A stretch of DNA of 64,000 nucleotides from Ecdyonurus torrentis (lineage: Eukaryota; Arthropoda; Insecta; Ephemeroptera; Heptageniidae), in assembly GCA_949318235.1 (NCBI GenBank), contig OX439133.1, positions 4,770,252 to 4,834,251 on the forward strand, written 5' to 3'. Positions 23,030-63,877 of this stretch are shown here, in pieces (within the stretch, counting starts at the first letter, position 1; each line of letters starts with the position of its first letter). The translations under genes were made by a program, and so were the position numbers. The notes beneath the pieces are model-generated. The model worked only from the letters and a program-made list of their open reading frames with translations, was not told the DNA's origin and did not search any database.

Positions 23030-23218
23030 CTGATATATAAATAAACTATATATTATACTATATAATATGATGTATAAGATACATAAAAATTGAGAAACGT
23101 CGAAGTCAATAAATTCTTGCTGACTCTTCTATAATAGATTTCTTGTAGTATAACATTTTTTTTTAATTTGTATTATTATTATTATTATTCTTCAGGATGT
23201 TAAAATTGCTGATATACA

Positions 23219-23420
23219 GGGTGTCCATAAAGTCTTCAGCGTTTCTAAATGCAAATAAAAGCAAGAAACACTTTCAAAATGTATAATTTTCATACATATA
23301 TTTTAAAGCCCTGTATTTAACATTTTTTAAATGTAAATTTTAAAAAATCGATAGAGTAGTGGTTGTGCCACAAGACACAATTCAACAAAAAGTGCGCTTT
23401 TTGCAATTGTTATTCACAAT
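23219..23420. repeat. Left end of a mariner-like TIR pair
   Basis: Starts CAGGGTGTCCATAAAGTCTT, a mariner-type terminus. The first 190 bp match the reverse complement of about 26577-26760 (including ATCGATTTTTT, AAATACAGGG and TACATTTTGAA). The right end lacks the terminal CACCCTG. Confidence 0.6.
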
Positions 23421-23484
23421 TTCGGCCGCATTTCAGTTTTTTTTTCTATTTTTTTTTTACGAGTACGAATACTTGAATTAATTA

Positions 23485-23550
23485 ATTCAGGTCCGTGAAC
23501 TCGTCAAAAAGAAAGACAGGTCCCGGACCCGGGTCTATCGACACGACATT
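23485..23550. repeat. GGGTCCGG-rich dispersed block
   Basis: CAGGTCCGTGAACTCGTC, then ACAGGTCCCGGACCCGGGTC. Same word set as at 10010-10145 and 26505-26570. Confidence 0.45.
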
Positions 23551-23759
23551 TGAAAAAAAACAAAAAACAAAAAAAAAAACGAGTGCAAAAACATCGACTT
23601 TTTGTGAGTTTGAAAAAATATTGCTTGAATATAAACAAGTAAACAAAAACATTAAAAAAAAAAACTTGTTTAGACGCATTTTTTGAAATAAATTTTTTAC
23701 TAAGGGAGTTTAAAATATATATTTTTGATGTGGTTTGTTTGTTTTTTGTTTAAACTATC

Positions 23760-24120
23760 CTTAGGAACTGTCCAGACCATAAAACATGCCTTGTTAATTT
23801 ATTAACCACGAAAATGCATTTTCAAAAATAAATTTATTTTTTCCAAGAACCTAATTTTGATGCCCTAAACTAGAGTACTCTACGCTAAACGAATAATCCA
23901 TTTTTGAGCTTATGCACAACTTTTTCTATTGAATATGAACAATCCTGACGTCAGAAATGTTCATAATTTGTGCATTTTGCCTATTTTACAACTTTTTCGC
24001 ACTCTCTTGCGGGGTTACATTTGAGTAATAGTAAAAATTGAATATGCTTTTGGGGGTCCCATTTTGTGTTTAATGAATTAAAAAGGCATGTTGTTAGGAC
24101 TGGACGGTCACTTTAAGTGA
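23760..24120 (+). repeat. Dispersed repeat, family D, copy 3 (diverged)
   Basis: Contains CTGACGTCAGAAATG, GCACTCTCTTGCGGGGTTAC and GGGGTCCCATTTTGTGTTTA in the order seen in the other copies. The left half is poorly preserved. Confidence 0.6.
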
Positions 24121-24129
24121 AGGTTTTAG

Positions 24130-24370
24130 TATATAGTTACTCTATAGTATCCTAATGGTTATGCAATTTCAGTAAAAAAATTATTTCTAAGCTCTGCCCG
24201 ATTAAAAAAAAAAAAAAAAAAATGAATTCAGTCTATTTTAATTAATTTTGGAATAGAGTTTAGGGATGTGTTCGTTTTTCTTTGACGGGCAGGATATTAT
24301 AACTATGTTTTCAGGAATAATTTAGAATACACCAACTATATTCATCAGATTATGTTAAAAACGCTATCCT
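24130..24370. repeat. Dispersed repeat, family X, copy 2
   Basis: Reverse-complement match to 10560-10828: ATGGTTATGCAATTTCAGTA, GGAATAGAGTTTAGGGATGT, AATACACCAACTATA. Confidence 0.55.
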
Positions 24371-24515
24371 ATCCAAAATATTTACGAGTATTTATCATTA
24401 TTATTATTTTATTTAGTGTACAACTTAATTATAAAGCATGTATGATCTGCATTTTATTATTATTTTTTAAATAATAATGTTGCTGATTTACAGCCCTTAT
24501 TATGATTATAACTGT

Positions 24516-26207
24516 ACACTGACAAAAAAAGTAATCCACTTGGGTGTTAATTTCAATCCTTTTAAAGGATAAAAAGTGATGGCATAAGAATTACAGTATT
24601 AAATTTAATACTGTAAGTTTGATTTAAAACTATCTTGATTTCAGCTTACTTTTCATACGTTTTTTGTATTAAAAATTATCATGTCAGCGCGATAAAATGT
24701 AAGAATGTAAACATGATGAAAAGTTATCCTGTAGCCGGATTGAATGTTATACTAGTAACCCGTCTTAATAGTAATCGAGCAAACGGATAGAAAGCTAGCA
24801 TGTATACATGTGTTTACAGGATAAGAAGTTATCCTGTTGCTTGATTATTTGGAATCCTTGCTACTAGATTGCATTTAACCTTTCAAAATTGATTAATTTT
24901 AATATTTTATTCTTATTATTTTATATCTTATTTCATGATAAAAAGTTGCTTTATAATATTTGCTGAAAGTTTATAACTTCAAATTTCCAACGGTCAAAAT
25001 TCCAATAACTTAGTATTGTAACGTTGACTGTTGAAAATTTGAAGTTATAAACTCCCAGCAAATATTAGAAAACACACACTTTTTATCATGAAGTAAGATA
25101 TAAAATAATAAGAGCAAAACATTTAAATAATCACCTTTTTCAATTTTTTTAATTAGTCGAACTGTAGTTAAGAAAATAAAGTATAACTGTATGTAGCCGT
25201 ATTGGTCATAATATATTTTAGAATATTGTAATATATTATTATATGGCATATTTATCATAAAATCGGAGGTGTAGACCAGTAGGTAAAATGGGCATAACTT
25301 TATTAAAATCATATTATTTGTTTAGTTCATAGGTTATTTTCATGGTATGAAAATCACTTGTATAATATATTTCTTTTTTTTTACATGCTGCGCAAGCAAC
25401 TATCTATAAACACAATTAAAATATAACAACTTCACGTCGTCCAACAAAGATTAAAAACATATAACATTGGCACTGCAAAAATAATTTTATATTTCAAAAA
25501 TTTAAAACATTTCAAAGATTTCGTCGTAGATGTTGCTTCTAAACACAGAGAACACTGACTGAGGTCAAAAACAGCGTCTGTCACGTAGGCCAGGGGTAGT
25601 GCGCATTGTTCTGCGCCGCGTCATAGGGAGGTTATCCTGTTTCAGGATTAAAACCAAGAACGTTACGTGATACAGAATAAATACGTATACCCCGGTTGTT
25701 TTTTATCCTGTCTCCATTCTTAGATTTACGCTGTATACAGGATAGAAAATTGATTTTATTTCAGTAGTTATCCTGTTTCTGGATTAAACTCAAGAACGTG
25801 AAAAGATAGAAAATAAACTTTTATATACAGATAGTTTTTTATCCGGTCTCCGTTTTTAGATTTAATCTGTTTACAGGATAGAAAAATGACTGCAATTCAC
25901 TATTTGCTTTAAAATCTATCCTGTAAAATGATTATTTTTAATAATGTGTTTCTTGTTCAAATACAATCAGGGGAAAAACTTCAAATTGAATCCGAAAATA
26001 AGTTTAACTAGTATCCTTTTTTCGTACTTAAATTTTGTCTGGAAGTATGGATAACAATGTATCATGCAAAACGATATTATTTTATATTAAAAAAGATTAA
26101 TTTTAATGATTAAGGCTTTTTATCCTGATTTTTACTAACATTCTATCCATTTACAAGATTACCATCACGATTTATCCGTTTACCGGATAAGTATTTTTCT
26201 CCGTGTA
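24516..26207. mobile_element. Non-autonomous TIR element with GTTATCCTGT/ACAGGATA repeats
   Basis: Ends TACACTGACAAAAAAAGTAA and (inverted) TACACGGAGAAAAATACTTA form imperfect TIRs. The outer 300-500 bp on both sides are filled with GTTTACAGGATA, GTTATCCTGTT and TTTATCCTG words. The middle (24903-25122) is a separate near-perfect palindrome of about 100 bp per arm. There is no transposase, so this is a two-layer foldback structure of about 1.7 kb. Confidence 0.6.
24903..25122. repeat. Internal palindrome, about 100-bp arms
   Basis: TTATTATTTTATATCTTATT...TTCATGATAAAAAGT...ATATTTGCTG...AAGTTTATAACTTCAAATTT is mirrored around 25000-25015. One arm has a few-bp indels. It can form a long hairpin. 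Confidence 0.75.
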
Positions 26208-26328
26208 TTTTTTTTTATATTTTATGAATACGAATATAGAAATCATAATAATAATTACTTATGTATGGCTAACTGACAAAATGTATAAGGATGTAACCCA
26301 AACTTTCAGAACTTTGTTGAAAGTGATA

Positions 26329-26330
<2 letters not shown>

Positions 26331-26359
<29 letters not shown>

Positions 26360-26360
26360 T
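26331..26360. repeat. Poly-T tract
   Basis: About 29 T residues. Confidence 0.9.
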
Positions 26361-26504
26361 GCATTGCATTGCTATCATTTTTTTAACCTGCTGCAACGTA
26401 CATACAGTATTAAAATTCCATTTTAAATAACTTTTTTTTTTATCGGAACTTATTCAACTTATTTATTTATGATAAAAAATTTAATAACAGAAAACTTGGA
26501 CCCG

Positions 26505-26570
26505 CTGGAAATTTTTAACAGGTCCCGGACCCGCCTAATTTTTGTGTCGGGTCCGGACCCCTGCTAAATT
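26505..26570. repeat. GGGTCCGG-rich dispersed block
   Basis: ACAGGTCCCGGACCCGCC and TCGGGTCCGGACCCCTGC. Mirrors the block at 23485 and lies just inside the right end of the mariner-like TIR pair. Confidence 0.45.
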
Positions 26571-26576
26571 GTGTAC

Positions 26577-26760
26577 AAAGAATAGCGTATTTTTTGTTCA
26601 ATTGAGTCTCGGAAGTCAACCACTCGATCGATTTTTTCAAAATTAACATTGCAAAAAAATTTTAAATACAGGGTTTTGTTATTCACAAAAAGTATACATT
26701 TTGAATGTGCTTCATGCTTTTATTTCCATTTAGAATCGCTAAAGACTTTAGCTCAAAAAG
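26577..26760. repeat. Right end of mariner-like TIR pair (degraded)
   Basis: Inverted match to 23219-23420. The outermost bases read AATCGCTAAAGACTTTAGCTC instead of ending in CACCCTG. Confidence 0.55.
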
Positions 26761-27097
26761 TACTCAAAGGTCAAATGGTCACCCAACATTTAATATTGGA
26801 CCACCAACGATGTAGCACTATAAGCTTATTTATAACACTACAAATCTATGCACAAAAAATATGTATCGTTCAAATTAGAAATTAATTACAGTATAGCACT
26901 AAATGAAAAGATGTAGTGCCAAAAAAGTATAATAATATATAATAGTTTTTATAAAATGCGTGGATTAATTGTGCATGAGCTCTGCGTATAATGTATCACG
27001 CGACGTACTTTTACTTATATTAACGTTATACGCTAAATTTCCTATTTTATTGAAAAATATAATAAAAAAAAATGAATGCAATAATTATAAGCACAGA

Positions 27098-28695
27098 TAT
27101 TACAATTATATTGTAATATATATTTTTACATCCTCTTATATATTTAAATATTCCGCGAACGCTATACATGCAATTGTAAATAATATAAGTACAGTGTACT
27201 TATAATAAAAAATTACCATTCAAACTTGGTCCATTTTTGCGCGGCATAAAATGTGAAGAGTGAAATAGGCGATCTCGTGTCTACCGTATAGTAACTATAA
27301 AGGTAGTACAGTCGATTCAGCAAAAGCGGTTTTTTGCTTCAACCCGTCCTATCTAAACCCATGTTAAAAGGGGTCACTTCAATAAATCATAGCGCAACTA
27401 ATACGAATTGTCAGGACATAAAAATTATATCAACACATGCCTAAATAAGTAAGCTATTGTTTTTAAATCTATGAATATCCTCCCTGAGTTGATTAATAAT
27501 TTAATATTATTAATTAATGGTTTTCTGAGACATTGTAATCCGCCGCTAAGATTGGCTGTCGAAGTGACTTCGGGCATCTCCGCAAAAGCGGTTTTCTCTC
27601 TACGCAAATTATAGGCCTACAAAATGTGGTTTTCACCTCCCCTGCATGCACCCCCTACATAAGAAGAATGCGGTGACCATACTACCTCTTTTAGTTACTA
27701 TAGTCTACCGTGAACCGTGAGCAAATATGCTTGTTAAAAAGATTACTAGAGGCCGCTTCGTGCGCGTTGCTCAGGTATAATCTGCAGTAGCCAGCACAGC
27801 CTGCCCAACACTCCGCATGGTGCATCTTTACCTCAACTTCTCTCTATATCTCTCTCTCATTCTGTCTCTGCCACTTTTTTTTTGTCACCGCCAATATAAA
27901 TAATGCAAGTTTCTACTCGTCAGTTATTGCATAAAAATACAATTTACAAAAAATAACTTTGATGTTTAAATTTTAAATAATAAATATTAATAATAAATAA
28001 TAACTAATAACACTATAATAATAATTTTAAATAATAAATATTAATAATATAATAACACTAATAATATTACTGTTTTTATTTTAATCTTTCTTTTTTAAAT
28101 TTAAACAATTTAATAATTACATGTTACTTTGAAATCGTATTTTTTTACAGTTTTCCTAAACTGACTATTTCACAATAACTCAAAATTTTCATTTATTTTT
28201 CTATTATATTTTTATTAAGACAAATATTTAACTAAATAATTGCAATATATTATAAAATAGGATTTATTGACATGTTATCCTAATCTTTTTATTTTGTGAA
28301 ATTTGTATTTTATGCAATATCTGACGACTAGGAACTTGCATGTATTGGCGGTGACAAAAAAAGTGGTAGAGAGAGAAAAGTTGAGGTAAAGATGCATCAT
28401 GTGGAGGTGGAGTGTTGGGCTGGCTGTGCTGGCTAACTGCAGTTTACCTGAGCAACGCACGAAGCGGCCTTTAGTAATCTTTTTTACAAAGCATATTTGC
28501 TCACGGTAGACACGAGATCGCCTATTTCACTCTTCACATTTTATGCCGCGCAAAAATGGACCAAGTTTGAATGGTAATTTTTTATTATAAGTACACAGTA
28601 CATCTATTTTATGATTATGTAATATACAGCGTTCTCGGAATATTTTATTATAAAAGGATGTAAAATTATTTACAATATAATTGTAGCAGTATATG
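27098..28695. mobile_element. 1.6-kb palindromic unit with about 410-bp arms
   Basis: The left arm (27098-27286 plus 27711-27955) and right arm (28285-28695) are inverted copies. Shared landmarks include TTACCATTCAAACTTGGTCC, GCGCGGCATAAAATGTGAAG, AGGCGATCTCGTGTCTACCG, GAGCAAATATGC, GAGGCCGCTTCGTGCG, AGTGTTGGGC (mirrored GCCCAACACT) and TTGTCACCGCCAAT. The middle, about 330 bp, is A/T-rich. The left arm was later split by the MITE at 27287. No ORF survives, and the class is unknown. Confidence 0.75.
27287..27702. mobile_element. hAT-like MITE with 8-bp target duplication
   Basis: Flanked by exact GTCTACCG (27279-27286 and 27703-27710). Its ends are TATAGTAACTATAAAGGTAG and CTACCTCTTTTAGTTACTATA. 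Removing it restores the uninterrupted right-arm sequence seen at about 28500-28515, which confirms both the insertion and the duplication. An 8-bp target duplication fits hAT-type elements. At 416 bp it is too short for a transposase. A fragment of the family is at 9805-9872. Confidence 0.85.
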
Positions 28696-28800
28696 TGCAC
28701 AATAATCATTGTTATTTTTTTATACAAAACAGGAAATTTATCATAAAAAAGGCGAAAAAAATAGCTGCTGGCGACGTATACGTGTGACACGTACATTGTG

Positions 28801-29000
28801 NNNNNNNNNNNNNNNNNNNNNNNNNNNNNNNNNNNNNNNNNNNNNNNNNNNNNNNNNNNNNNNNNNNNNNNNNNNNNNNNNNNNNNNNNNNNNNNNNNNN
28901 NNNNNNNNNNNNNNNNNNNNNNNNNNNNNNNNNNNNNNNNNNNNNNNNNNNNNNNNNNNNNNNNNNNNNNNNNNNNNNNNNNNNNNNNNNNNNNNNNNNN
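28801..29000. other. Assembly gap (200 N)
   Basis: Exactly 200 undetermined bases. The sequence immediately left (TGACACGTACATTGTG) is repeated immediately right of the gap, suggesting an unclosed overlap rather than real missing sequence of that length. Confidence 1.
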
Positions 29001-29013
29001 TGACACGTACATT

Positions 29014-29090
29014 GTGCAGTCAAACGTGCACTTGCAATATTAGGGGAGCGGGCCGCTCCCCTAATATTGCAAGTGCACGTTTGACTGCAC
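29014..29090. repeat. Perfect 77-nt palindrome
   Basis: GTGCAGTCAAACGTGCACTT...GGGGAGCGG, a single central G, then CCGCTCCCC...AAGTGCACGTTTGACTGCAC. The arms are 38 nt, fully complementary and GC-rich at the centre. It sits between the gap and the long GAAA tract. Confidence 0.95.
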
Positions 29091-29145
29091 ACCGGGAGCA
29101 TATGTGCACATATGTACAAAAAATAATAACATTTGTACGAAAGAA

Positions 29146-29845
<700 letters not shown>

Positions 29846-30767
29846 ATCTTCTTCTAAGATACCTTGCATGTACTGTATACAAGTATATAAGTATATAAGT
29901 TCAATAGACATTAAAGTTGTTCATGATTTTTTTAATTGGAAATAATTTCAGAAAATACATCACAAAATTTACACTATTATATTTATTCATATATTTCCAC
30001 AAACTGATTATAATAATTAATTTTAATTAAATTCCTGAAACTATGTTTACATAAAATATCATGAACAACTTTGAAATAGTGAAGTATTAAGTTATTCAGT
30101 AGTGGAAATTAATAGTAAAGCAAAAAATTATAATAATAATAATAATAATAAAAAAAAGGATTACGATTTTTTTCCACTGCTTTGACGTTTAAAAGTTTTT
30201 CTTGATTTTTTTAAGTGAACATAATTTCAGAAAATTCGTCATATTTTTTCTTTTAATATTATCCAAAATTAAAAAAAAATATATATATATTTATAAACTT
30301 GAAATAGAAACACGTAAAGAATAGAATTTTTTTTCTGATTGTGCAAAATAGTCTAATCGGAACCCTCTTAAATTAATCTTATATACATAAAAATTAAAAC
30401 GAACTAACTTAACTTAATTTAAGTGTTATGAAGTTTTGTTTTAAAATAATGCTTTTCTTAAACCCTGTTATCTTGCACCAAAAAATGCGCATTCCATTTG
30501 AATAACCAAAGGCGATCGTCAGTTTAGGAGCAGAGAACAGGGTTTACGAACAGCATGAATGGCACACTTACGTAGTCACCTTAAAACATATTTAACTCTA
30601 TCAAAAATAATAGGTAAAAAGAGTGAAATAAGTTCTTATAATATTGTTTAGTTATTTTTCACAGAAATCGTTAAAATTGCAAAGATATTAAAAAAATCAA
30701 AAAGTGGATTATACAACAATGCAATTGAATAATAATATTAATTGTAGTCCATATATTAAAGGCATAG
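29846..30767. other. AT-rich intergenic sequence
   Basis: No gene, exon or repeat boundary recognised. Some weak duplication of TTCTTGATTTTTTTAA-like text at 29910 and 30195 suggests an old local repeat. Confidence 0.4.
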
Positions 30768-31101
30768 ACCAGAAAAAACATGAGCATTTATATCACAAAA
30801 CACTTAATGGGGCTTGAACAATTAACAATAGTTTGTCTCAAACCCAAATGTATCACCGTAGCAAAGTAGCAAAGCAATACTATATCGAAATGATCAGAAA
30901 ATTTCAACTTGCTGCACAACATTTCTATGTTATTTTTTTGCGTTTCAGACGTCAGAAACAGAAATATTCAATGAAATTGCATGCTTATTTTTACGCTTTC
31001 TTGTGGGGCTACATTTGTATTCTTGTCAATATTATTAAAATTTTTGAGATCCCATTTTGTGTTTAACGAAGATGTTGTTTCATGTTGTCCATGGCTTTAA
31101 G
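30768..31101 (+). mobile_element. Dispersed MITE, family D, copy 4 (complete)
   Basis: The ends TTAAAGGCATAGACCAGAAA and (inverted) TTAAAGCCATGGACAACATG form imperfect TIRs of about 28 bp. The interior has CACAAAACACTTAATGGGGC, AAACCCAAATGTATCACCGT, GATCAGAAAATTTCAACTTG, GACGTCAGAAACAGAAATAT and CTTTCTTGTGGGGCTACATT. It is the best guide to family limits in this window (about 334 bp) and is noncoding. Confidence 0.7.
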
Positions 31102-31810
31102 AGGACGCCGTATAGCCCATATATCTCTCATAATAAATAATTACAATTGAGATCACCCTTGATTAGGGATTTGAGTGACTGAAGTTGTTAAAAGAAATGA
31201 CCAAAAGTAATCTTTGGTAATATACAGTATGAAAATAAAAATTTTATACATGAAAATTTTAAGATGGTGAGAGCCACACACTCAATGTATTTCTAAAAAA
31301 ACTCGTATCTGTATGTAATTTTCACGATCAGAGAACTTTAACATGAAAATCAGTTTGATTGTTTAGTTTCTATGTATTTGGTTATTATTATAATTATTAG
31401 TTTCATATTTTATGTGGTGGTGTTTATGAGATATGGGATTCAGGTCTCACGCCTCACACTGAATGCATGCTGTTGATTAATGGAAAATATTTTAGGAATG
31501 ATAAATTTGTATAATATGTAATTGTGTCAACTATTATTTAGAAGTACTGCATGCCAGCGAGGTAATGTAACTAAAGGAAACAAAATGTAATGTGTGCGCA
31601 ATTATATTATACGTTTATTTCTCTGAGCTATTTAAATATATCGGGATGTAATAAAAATGTTGTGCGAGCAATTTTTTTTAAAGTCATGTATGTGAGTTTT
31701 GTTTTTTTCTAAACATTTTACATACAATTGAGGGAAAAAACTAGAAATATGAAAAGTAGGTGTTGATGCCTGATTGTGCGAGTATGAGAGAGTTGAAGGC
31801 TATATTTGAG

Positions 31811-31820
31811 TATAAATAAA
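31811..31820 (+). promoter_or_regulatory. Gene B TATA box
   Basis: TATAAATAAA, 30 bp upstream of TCAGTCAGTC and 47 bp upstream of the ATG. Confidence 0.75.
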
Positions 31821-31840
31821 AAGCTGGTCCAAATTACGTA

Positions 31841-31850
31841 TCAGTCAGTC
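31841..31850 (+). promoter_or_regulatory. Gene B initiator (TCAGTCAGTC)
   Basis: Arthropod-type initiator at +30 from the TATA box. It implies a very short 5'UTR of 8-17 nt. Confidence 0.65.
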
Positions 31851-31857
31851 TTCCATC

Positions 31858-59928
<28,071 letters not shown>

Positions 59929-59987
59929 TGCCTAATTTTAATTTTTTTACTTTTGAAGTAAAAAAATAGCATTTGGCTTTTGAGTGA

Positions 59988-59993
59988 AATAAA
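59988..59993 (+). promoter_or_regulatory. Polyadenylation signal of gene B
   Basis: AATAAA 60 nt after the stop codon. Confidence 0.7.
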
Positions 59994-61034
<1,041 letters not shown>

Positions 61035-61037
61035 TTA

Positions 61038-61525
61038 GTGTGGTGCACCAAAATAAAAAAGATTCGATCTGATGGAGAAGGAATTTTCAATCCATATTAC
61101 AACTGCAAGCCTAAAATAAGCAAGTGCTGCGGCGTACGTAATCAGGATGCCAAAATACTGTGGGACTTCGTCGTTATTGTTACAGACAGAGCGGTAGAGG
61201 CAAACAGGCCAGATTTGGTTCTGTTTAACAGACGTGCTCAGACAGCGATAATTATTGATGTTGTTGTTCCTCTGAACAAATATGTTGTTACTACAGTTGC
61301 TGAGAAAAAGAGGAAGAGGCAGCCGCTTTCCATTGAGTTAACGGACATCGGTTAAAAAATGTTGAAATTGTCCCTGTTGTAGTTTCTGTGAATGGTCTAG
61401 TTAGGAAAGGTTATAGTTGACAGCTAAAGAAAAGTTGAGACTCGAGGACAGGCATTTACGTGTCATGCAGAAAGCTGCAGTTCTTGACACAGCTAACATC
61501 GTGCGCAGAGTGCTTAGTTTGTGAT
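61038..61525 (+). pseudogene. Non-LTR retrotransposon ORF C-terminal fragment
   Basis: The frame at 61038-61355 contains AKILWDFVVIVTDRAVEANR, PDLVLFNRRAQTAIIIDV and VVPLNKYVVTTVAEKKRK. After a frame change it continues VPVVVSVNGLVRKG and VMQKAAVLDTANIVRRVLSL. ILWDF...TD..IEA.RPD....D......IIDVA.P.D and LQK...L.TA.I.R.VL are hallmarks of the domain after the RT in many LINEs. The PD and IID residues of its nuclease-like core are kept. It is 5'-truncated and frameshifted. Confidence 0.75.
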
Positions 61526-62104
61526 CTGTGATCCCTATATGCCACCTGCAATTTCTATCAGAAATAATTGGTACTGGATTACTATCACCTTTACCTTGAA
61601 TCAAGTAGGATTCCGGTGTTGGTGTTACAAAAGAAAAAATAAGAGAACCAATTTTTAATAATAATAATAAAATAATAAATAATATTTTACAAGGAAATGG
61701 CCATAAAACACACGTTTGCCCTTATGCTGATCAATGTAATTGCTCCAGGCTCCAGTATGAATAGAGCCGAAGCGCATTCTCATTTTGAAGTTTAACTATA
61801 CGTACCATTGAATAAGGATCTACATTTTTGGAGATAGTGTACGAAAGCTCTGAAATCACTCAATTAACATTACAGATATAGGAGCATCTATTAATTGTTT
61901 GGCAACATAGAGGGGCACAGGGAAAAGAGGGGGATATTATTTTCGCGGTATACTTCGTATACTGTACCTATCTAAATATACGTATATTATCTTCGTGCAC
62001 TAAACAAATGGTGTTAATATTAAGGATTAGCGAGCCACCCCCCCGTACTTAAAAAAAAAACATTTACCAACGTATTATAGAGATTGTGTGCATGAAAAAA
62101 TTCG
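61526..62104. other. AT-rich sequence downstream of LINE fragment
   Basis: An AATAATAATAAAATAATAAA run at about 61660 may be the LINE's 3' tail. Nothing else recognised. Confidence 0.4.
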
Positions 62105-62280
62105 AGAGCGCGCTTCAACGCCATACTGGAGCAATGAATAACATATTTGCTCAGCATAGAACAAGCATAAAATATTAAGGTTTTGACTATATTTTCTTCG
62201 GGAAATAAGGTAATTTTATTTATAAAAATTCTTATGTTGCTTCAATAGTTATTACATGTATATATATTCAGTATTCACAA
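62105..62280 (+). repeat. Family G MITE fragment
   Basis: GCGCTTCAACGCCATACTGG, AGCAATGAATAACAT, TTTGCTCAGCATAGAACAAG and TTTTCTTCGGGAAATAAGG match the left half of family G. Confidence 0.55.
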
Positions 62281-62655
62281 TTTTAGTAACAGAGCTCATA
62301 ATATCATGAGACCAATTATTATTGCTTATTATAATTTATATAATCTAGTCAACACAAAATATATAAAAGTTTAGTTTTGTGATTTCGTATTACCCTTACA
62401 TAATTGTATTATTATTTTAACTCTCTTGAACCCATTTTATAATATATAATATTAATATGCAACCATACCAAGGCAAAATAGTTAATCAATTGATGGTTTT
62501 TACTTTTACTTTTTTTTTATTTTATTTTTTTAAATAAGCATATATTTATACATTTCAAAAAAATATATATTGACAAAAAAAAAAAGACTATGTATAGCAA
62601 CTATTTTAGCTTCCGAGACTATTTTGGACTTTTCAGACTTTTTTCGGATTACACT

Positions 62656-62892
62656 TTCCTTTTCCTTTTCTTTTCTTTTCTTTTCTTTTCTTTTCTTTTC
62701 TTTTCTTTTCTTTTCTTTTCTTTTCTTTTCTTTTCTTTTCTTTTCTTTTCTTTTCTTTTCTTTTCTTTTCTTTTCTTTTCTTTTCTTTTCTTTTCTTTTC
62801 TTTTCTTTTCTTTTCTTTTCTTTTCTTTTCTTTTCTTTTCTTTTCTTTTCTTTTCTTTTCTTTTCTTTTCTTTTCTTTTCTTTTCTTTTCTT
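62656..62892. repeat. (TTTTC)n microsatellite, about 235 bp
   Basis: About 46 TTTTC pentamers, which generate Phe/Ser/Leu and Lys/Arg/Glu open frames of no coding meaning. Confidence 0.97.
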
Positions 62893-63049
62893 TCTTTTTT
62901 TTTTCTTCTCTTTCTTTTTTTTCGACAAGTAAATGTTATGTTTTTATTACTTATTTATAGGTTCATTTATATCTATGTAGTTATATAAGCATTTTACTTA
63001 TTCTTTATAAATTTTTATTATTATTAACTATATTTATTCAGCTCTTGAT

Positions 63050-63230
63050 TTTTCATTCATATTAAAGTCGACACCATATGATGTGAGCAGTAAATAGCAT
63101 AGGTCACGAGAGAATGAACAAATGACACATTTTGTCAGTTTAAAAATACTTATCAATATATTTTTGAGAGCATAGATATGCAAATTAAAATTATAGGTTT
63201 TTAAGAATGCAAGTATAAAAGAATAGAATA
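63050..63230 (-). repeat. Family G MITE fragment
   Basis: TTCATATTAAAGTCGACACC and TATTTTTGAGAGCATAGATA. Reverse-complement relative of the 10829 copy. Together with the 62105 fragment it may bracket the TTTTC tract as two halves of one interrupted element. Confidence 0.5.
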
Positions 63231-63269
63231 ATAATTAAATATATCCAAGAAAATGGCCATAAAACACGT

Positions 63270-63630
63270 AATTGTCCTTAAAGTCGTAGACCACATAAAA
63301 CAACATGTGCTTTTTAATGAATAAACATGAAATGGGATCTTCAAAACTGATAACAATTTTTACCAGAATGGTAATGCAGCCCCACGAGAGAGCGTGAAAA
63401 TACTGTAAAGTATGCAATTTGAGTGACTATTCATGCTTTTGGCGTCAGAAACATGCAAAAGTTAGTATAAAAATGTTGTGCGGGTTGCATAAATTGAGTT
63501 TTTTGATCACTGCTATACGGCGCTATAGTTGGGTTTTGAGACAAACTAAAGCTATTTATGTAAATCCCATCAAATATTTTGTGATATAAATGCTTATGTT
63601 TTTCTCTGGTCTATTCCTTTAAGCTGATCA
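63270..63630 (-). repeat. Dispersed repeat, family D, copy 6
   Basis: Plus-strand blocks GAAATGGGATCTTCAAAACT, GCAGCCCCACGAGAGAGCGT, GGCGTCAGAAACATGC, GTGCGGGTTGCATAAATTG and GGCGCTATAGTTGGGTTTTG. Confidence 0.7.
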
Positions 63631-63753
63631 ATGTATTCATTGCTCCATTAAAGAGTTCAAGCGCATTCAGTATGAATTCATGCGCATACATGCTATAAAA
63701 TATAATTGACATTTAAAACTAAAACTTAATTTATATCTAAACATTATAATATA

Positions 63754-63877
63754 CCGGGGCGTATTCAGGGGGGGGGGTCGGGGTCTGGACCCCCCCGTCA
63801 GGTCTGAAAAAGCATAGAAAAAAGAGGGGCCCCCCTTTTCCTACGCTCAAAATTATAAAATCATGAATACGCCCCTG
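63754..63877. mobile_element. Small MITE with GGGGCGTATTCA ends
   Basis: Starts CCGGGGCGTATTCAGG and ends TGAATACGCCCCTG. The interior has G10 and C7 runs around GGTCTGGACC. The GGGGCGTATTC terminus is of the hAT MITE type. No clear 8-bp duplication was read. Confidence 0.6.

Noticed and set aside
26649..26885. 78-aa plus-strand frame
   Set aside because: Starts inside the mariner-like TIR relic and has no recognisable domain.
62530..62988. 120-132-aa frames in the TTTTC tract
   Set aside because: Simple-repeat translation in all frames of both strands.
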